From an uncultured Anaeroplasma sp. (GTDB lineage Bacteria; Bacillota_I; Bacilli_A; Acholeplasmatales; Anaeroplasmataceae), in assembly GCA_934216145.1 (NCBI GenBank), contig CAKQBG010000065.1:1-9513 (forward strand): a DNA stretch of 9,513 nt. Reading direction: 5' to 3'. A program made the position numbers and the translations under genes. This document shows positions 6,881 to 9,513 of the stretch, piece after piece. The notes beneath the pieces are model-generated. The model was not told the origin of the DNA. It did no database searches and was given only the letters and a program-made list of their open reading frames with translations. Positions within the stretch are counted from its first letter, which is position 1. Every line of letters begins with the position of its first letter.

Positions 6881-9421
6881 TTAGCTATAATAGTTTATTA
6901 TTTTACCGCCACATAATCCAGCGTATTTTAAGACAAATTCTTTTACATCAGTAGATTCTAGCATATTGTCTACCTTAGATTTATTATTTATTGAATCATA
7001 ATAGAATAACGATGTATTAATATCAAAAGAAGACATATCTGTTTTTCCATCTGCCTTACAAGTGTTTGTAAATCGTGCTTTTCTATCAGTTGTGTTATTT
7101 TCCATAATTCCATTTTGAATTTTACCACTGCTTGTTTTAGAGAAAACATTGCAGTTAATAAAATAATTACCAATAGCCTTTACTGCGTATCCTCTATAGG
7201 AATCATTATCTCTATCATCTCTTAGTTCAATTGGATTTTTCATATTTTCAAAATAGCAATTTTCTATTAATGAATAAGAATTAGATCTAACACTAATACC
7301 TGATAGTGAATTTTTATTACCTAAAAAATAATTATTATAGGAATGAAGATTAGTTTGTCTAACTAAAGGCAATCTTTGAGATGCTTGATTATAATAATTA
7401 TGATGTAATGTAATATTATATTGTAATGAATCTTGATTTGCACCAATTAGATTTGTTTTATGAGTAGCATTATAAACACAGTATGATACTGTTATATTAT
7501 GACAATATTTAATATCGGTAGATCCATCACCATCATGCTTATCTTGTTCACTACAAACATCCCAGTAATTCTTTCCAACATTAAAATCACAGTTATGAAT
7601 CCAATAATTGCCTGATGATGCTATATCACTCTTTGATCCTTCAAAGCCAATTGCGTCTTCAGTATAATCTGTAAATATTAGATTTCTAACCTCAATAGAA
7701 TTACATTTTTTAAATTCGAATCCCCATTGGAATATTTCAGAATCATTTCCTATTCCTTCTAATGTGAGATTTTTAGCTTCGCTTATATCACACATATTAT
7801 AATAAGAATCAAATTCCTTTTTAGAGCTATCATAAAGAACTTTATTAGTTAAACCATTTAATTTAGAATAGCTTGTTTCATTTAATGTATTAAAGCCATT
7901 AGAAATTATTTCTTCTTGACTATAGCCCTTTAATGATAAATATTTTCCATTTGCTCCTTTTATTGTAGAAGTAGTTGCTTCTGTATAAGCCTTATTAATT
8001 AATTCATTCCAAGTAGCAGCTGATACCTTACCAATAAATCTAACATCAATTGGAACATTTATATTTTTAGCATTTACTAATATATTTACAATACCAGTAT
8101 AGGTTTTATTATTATAAACTATAGATATTGTATTTTTATTTTCTTCAGTTACATATAAAACTATAGAATTATCCTTTAATGATCCATCATTATTATAAGC
8201 ACCAATACCAGAATTATAATTAAAATGAGCATAGCCTGATTTATCATATTCTGAAATAAATGTAGTATATTCCTTATATACAGTATTCTTTGCTTGAATT
8301 CTAATTGTATATTCACCTTTTGTTAATCCAACAATATCATATCTAAAATTATTATTTTCTTTTCTTAATAATTCTTTGTCTAAGGTTATATAATCACTAG
8401 TATTTGCTTTTTTATAGCTAATAGTATAATCACTAGAATTTTCATGATTTATTATTGGACTAAATATTCCATAACAGCTATTTCCATAATCGTTAGCTTC
8501 AATTATTTCAATTTCAGTTTTATCTGAATCTGGAATATCTATTGAAGGAGTACTTGTTGTATTTGATGAACTAGATGTGGTAAAAGTTGGAGTAGATGTT
8601 GAAGTTGGCTTTGTAGTAGATGATGGAGTTGATGAATTATAAGTATCAGTCATTTTGATAGAATAGATTCTTCCACCACGATTTGTTGATGCAGAAACAC
8701 AATCAATGAAATAGTCTCCTGGGGTTGTAATATTAAATGTTATATCCTTTTTTGTTGTTCCTACTATTTCATAAGATGATTCATTTGATATATATGTATA
8801 TCCTAAATATGATGTTGCAGTAATATATTCGCCATTTGAATTAACTAATCTAATACGTGAATTATTAGTATTACCTGTAGAACTATAACCAATTGTTATT
8901 GTACCAGTTCCTTTAAAAGTAACTTTTAAATTGGCATTCTTATTTTCAATACAATAATTTTCATTTTTTTTAGTATTATATCTAGCTGTGACATAATTAC
9001 TATTAATAACTGTTAAAAAAGAATTATTTAATGTTTCTGTTGTGAGCTTGGCTGTATCAGATGCTGTAGTAATCTTAGTTAAATCAAGATTATATTCTAT
9101 ATTAGTAGATGAAGATGAAGGAATTGATGTATTAGATGTAGAACTACTTGGATTACTAGTTGGTTTAGATGTAGAACTACTTGGATTACTAGTTGGCTTA
9201 GATGTAGAACTACTTGGACTACTAGTTGGTTTAGATGTTGAATTATTTGAATTTGTAGTATTAGCTGAACTAGCAGGAATGTTTGGATTAGTTGTAATAT
9301 TACTTGTGGTAGTGGAATTAGTTATATTATTGCTAGAATTTGATGCTTTTTTAATATTACAAGAAGCAAGACAAATTAAACTTGTTCCTAAAATAATAAA
9401 TGAAGGTATAATTTTTTTCAT
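6881..9421 (-). CDS. PL1-type pectate lyase, surface lipoprotein
   Basis: This 846-residue protein should cleave polygalacturonate by calcium-dependent beta-elimination outside the cell. I chose the start at 9421, not the earlier in-frame ATG at 9451, because AGGAG (9429-9433) sits seven bases before it and it opens a lipoprotein signal peptide ending LASC (Cys21). The -10 box at 9454-9459 also leaves no room for the longer form. Layout: Asn/Ser/Thr/Pro linker (about 22-107) with three 11-residue repeats; carbohydrate-binding-like beta-sandwich (about 108-260); second linker (261-295); a fibronectin-III-like domain (about 300-390); and the PL1 beta-helix (about 395-840). PL1 marks are WIHNC (607-611), DGDGSTDIKY (630-639), HKTNLIG (654-660), LHHN (672-675), RLPLVR (683-688) and LHSYNNYF (692-699). 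By comparison with Erwinia PelC, Arg683 would be the catalytic base, and Asp589, Asp632 and Asp636 the calcium ligands (Asp632 in place of Glu). It looks active. It would act after the neighbouring methylesterase. Confidence 0.92.
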   Translation of the reverse strand: MKKIIPSFIILGTSLICLASCNIKKASNSSNNITNSTTTSNITTNPNIPASSANTTNSNNSTSKPTSSPSSSTSKPTSNPSSSTSKPTSNPSSSTSNTSIPSSSSTNIEYNLDLTKITTASDTAKLTTETLNNSFLTVINSNYVTARYNTKKNENYCIENKNANLKVTFKGTGTITIGYSSTGNTNNSRIRLVNSNGEYITATSYLGYTYISNESSYEIVGTTKKDITFNITTPGDYFIDCVSASTNRGGRIYSIKMTDTYNSSTPSSTTKPTSTSTPTFTTSSSSNTTSTPSIDIPDSDKTEIEIIEANDYGNSCYGIFSPIINHENSSDYTISYKKANTSDYITLDKELLRKENNNFRYDIVGLTKGEYTIRIQAKNTVYKEYTTFISEYDKSGYAHFNYNSGIGAYNNDGSLKDNSIVLYVTEENKNTISIVYNNKTYTGIVNILVNAKNINVPIDVRFIGKVSAATWNELINKAYTEATTSTIKGANGKYLSLKGYSQEEIISNGFNTLNETSYSKLNGLTNKVLYDSSKKEFDSYYNMCDISEAKNLTLEGIGNDSEIFQWGFEFKKCNSIEVRNLIFTDYTEDAIGFEGSKSDIASSGNYWIHNCDFNVGKNYWDVCSEQDKHDGDGSTDIKYCHNITVSYCVYNATHKTNLIGANQDSLQYNITLHHNYYNQASQRLPLVRQTNLHSYNNYFLGNKNSLSGISVRSNSYSLIENCYFENMKNPIELRDDRDNDSYRGYAVKAIGNYFINCNVFSKTSSGKIQNGIMENNTTDRKARFTNTCKADGKTDMSSFDINTSLFYYDSINNKSKVDNMLESTDVKEFVLKYAGLCGGKIINYYS
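9138..9236 (-). repeat. Three tandem 33-bp repeats in the lyase linker
   Basis: Three consecutive 33-bp units (9138-9170, 9171-9203, 9204-9236) are almost identical, with one or two substitutions between them. A fourth, degenerate unit begins at 9237. They encode an 11-residue unit of the STSKPTSNPSS type. The near-identity at DNA level points to recent expansion. Confidence 0.93.
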
Positions 9422-9432
9422 TTTTTGACTCC

Positions 9433-9448
9433 TATATTTACAAATATA
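9433..9448. repeat. Short palindrome next to the lyase ribosome binding site
   Basis: TATATTT and AAATATA are perfect 7-bp inverted arms around a 2-bp centre, directly beside and sharing one base with the AGGAG site. It could be a weak operator or a small hairpin, but such palindromes also arise by chance in AT-rich DNA. Confidence 0.35.
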
Positions 9449-9453
9449 CATGT

Positions 9454-9482
9454 ATCATACTACTATTTGAATTTATAGTAAA
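9454..9482 (-). promoter_or_regulatory. Sigma-70/SigA-type promoter of the pectate lyase gene
   Basis: On the - strand, TTTACT (9477-9482), a 17-bp spacer and TATGAT (9454-9459) lie just before the gene and predict a leader of about 26 bases. The -35 box is identical to that of the esterase promoter. No AAAGCGTTTT operator is present in the 92 bp available upstream of the start codon. Confidence 0.65.
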
Positions 9483-9513
9483 GATAAAATTTATAGTTCA
9501 AAATATTATATTA

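Noticed and set aside
9138..9236. CRISPR-like array suggested by regular 33-bp repeats
   Set aside because: The units are contiguous without spacers, in frame, and encode a protein linker.
9042..9428. A 128-residue + strand open frame rich in repeated LLGLLVGLDVE units
   Set aside because: It is the antisense shadow of the Ser/Thr/Pro linker repeats of the lyase and has no convincing ribosome binding site.

Overview
The window is a low-GC (strongly AT-biased) stretch of a Gram-positive-type genome. Evidence for this is the AAGGAG/GGGGTG-type ribosome binding sites, the consensus-like sigma-70/SigA promoters with 17-bp spacers, short U-tailed hairpin terminators, and bacterial lipoprotein signal peptides ending in LASC or LAAC followed by Ser/Thr/Pro linkers. 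Listeria-Bacteroides (InlB B-type) repeats and surface-anchored pectinases suggest a gut or rumen member of the Bacilli, near the RF39/Acholeplasmatales/Erysipelotrichales groups. That placement is inference from style. The standard code fits: Trp is TGG, and all three intact genes end in TAA.

Left part, + strand (1-2568): a lipoprotein gene of unknown function (92-1144) with its own promoter and terminator, followed by a diverged tandem copy (1448-2483). The copy is a pseudogene. It has lost two bases in the signal peptide, its lipobox cysteine codon has become Tyr, and a GAG codon has become TAG. The duplicated block includes the promoter and ribosome binding site, and it starts at or before the left window edge, so further copies may lie upstream.

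Right part, - strand (2692-9513): two separately transcribed pectin-degradation genes. Reading along the - strand, a PL1-type pectate lyase lipoprotein (6881-9421) comes first. It is followed by a strong terminator, then a promoter flanked by three LacI-type GCG-centred operator candidates, then a very large multidomain CE8 pectin methylesterase lipoprotein (2749-6678). Both enzymes carry a lipid anchor, a flexible linker and carbohydrate-binding-like beta-sandwich modules before the catalytic beta-helix. Together they would act on the cell surface: the esterase strips methyl groups from homogalacturonan, and the lyase cuts the resulting polygalacturonate with calcium. No transporter or intracellular uronate pathway gene is in the window.

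The + and - strand units converge at about 2570-2690, where two opposed terminators sit. I see no RNA genes, insertion sequences, CRISPR arrays or phage genes. I do not see a clearly new defence or mobile system. The most interesting points are the decaying lipoprotein duplication, the triple operator, and two oddities in the esterase catalytic domain.
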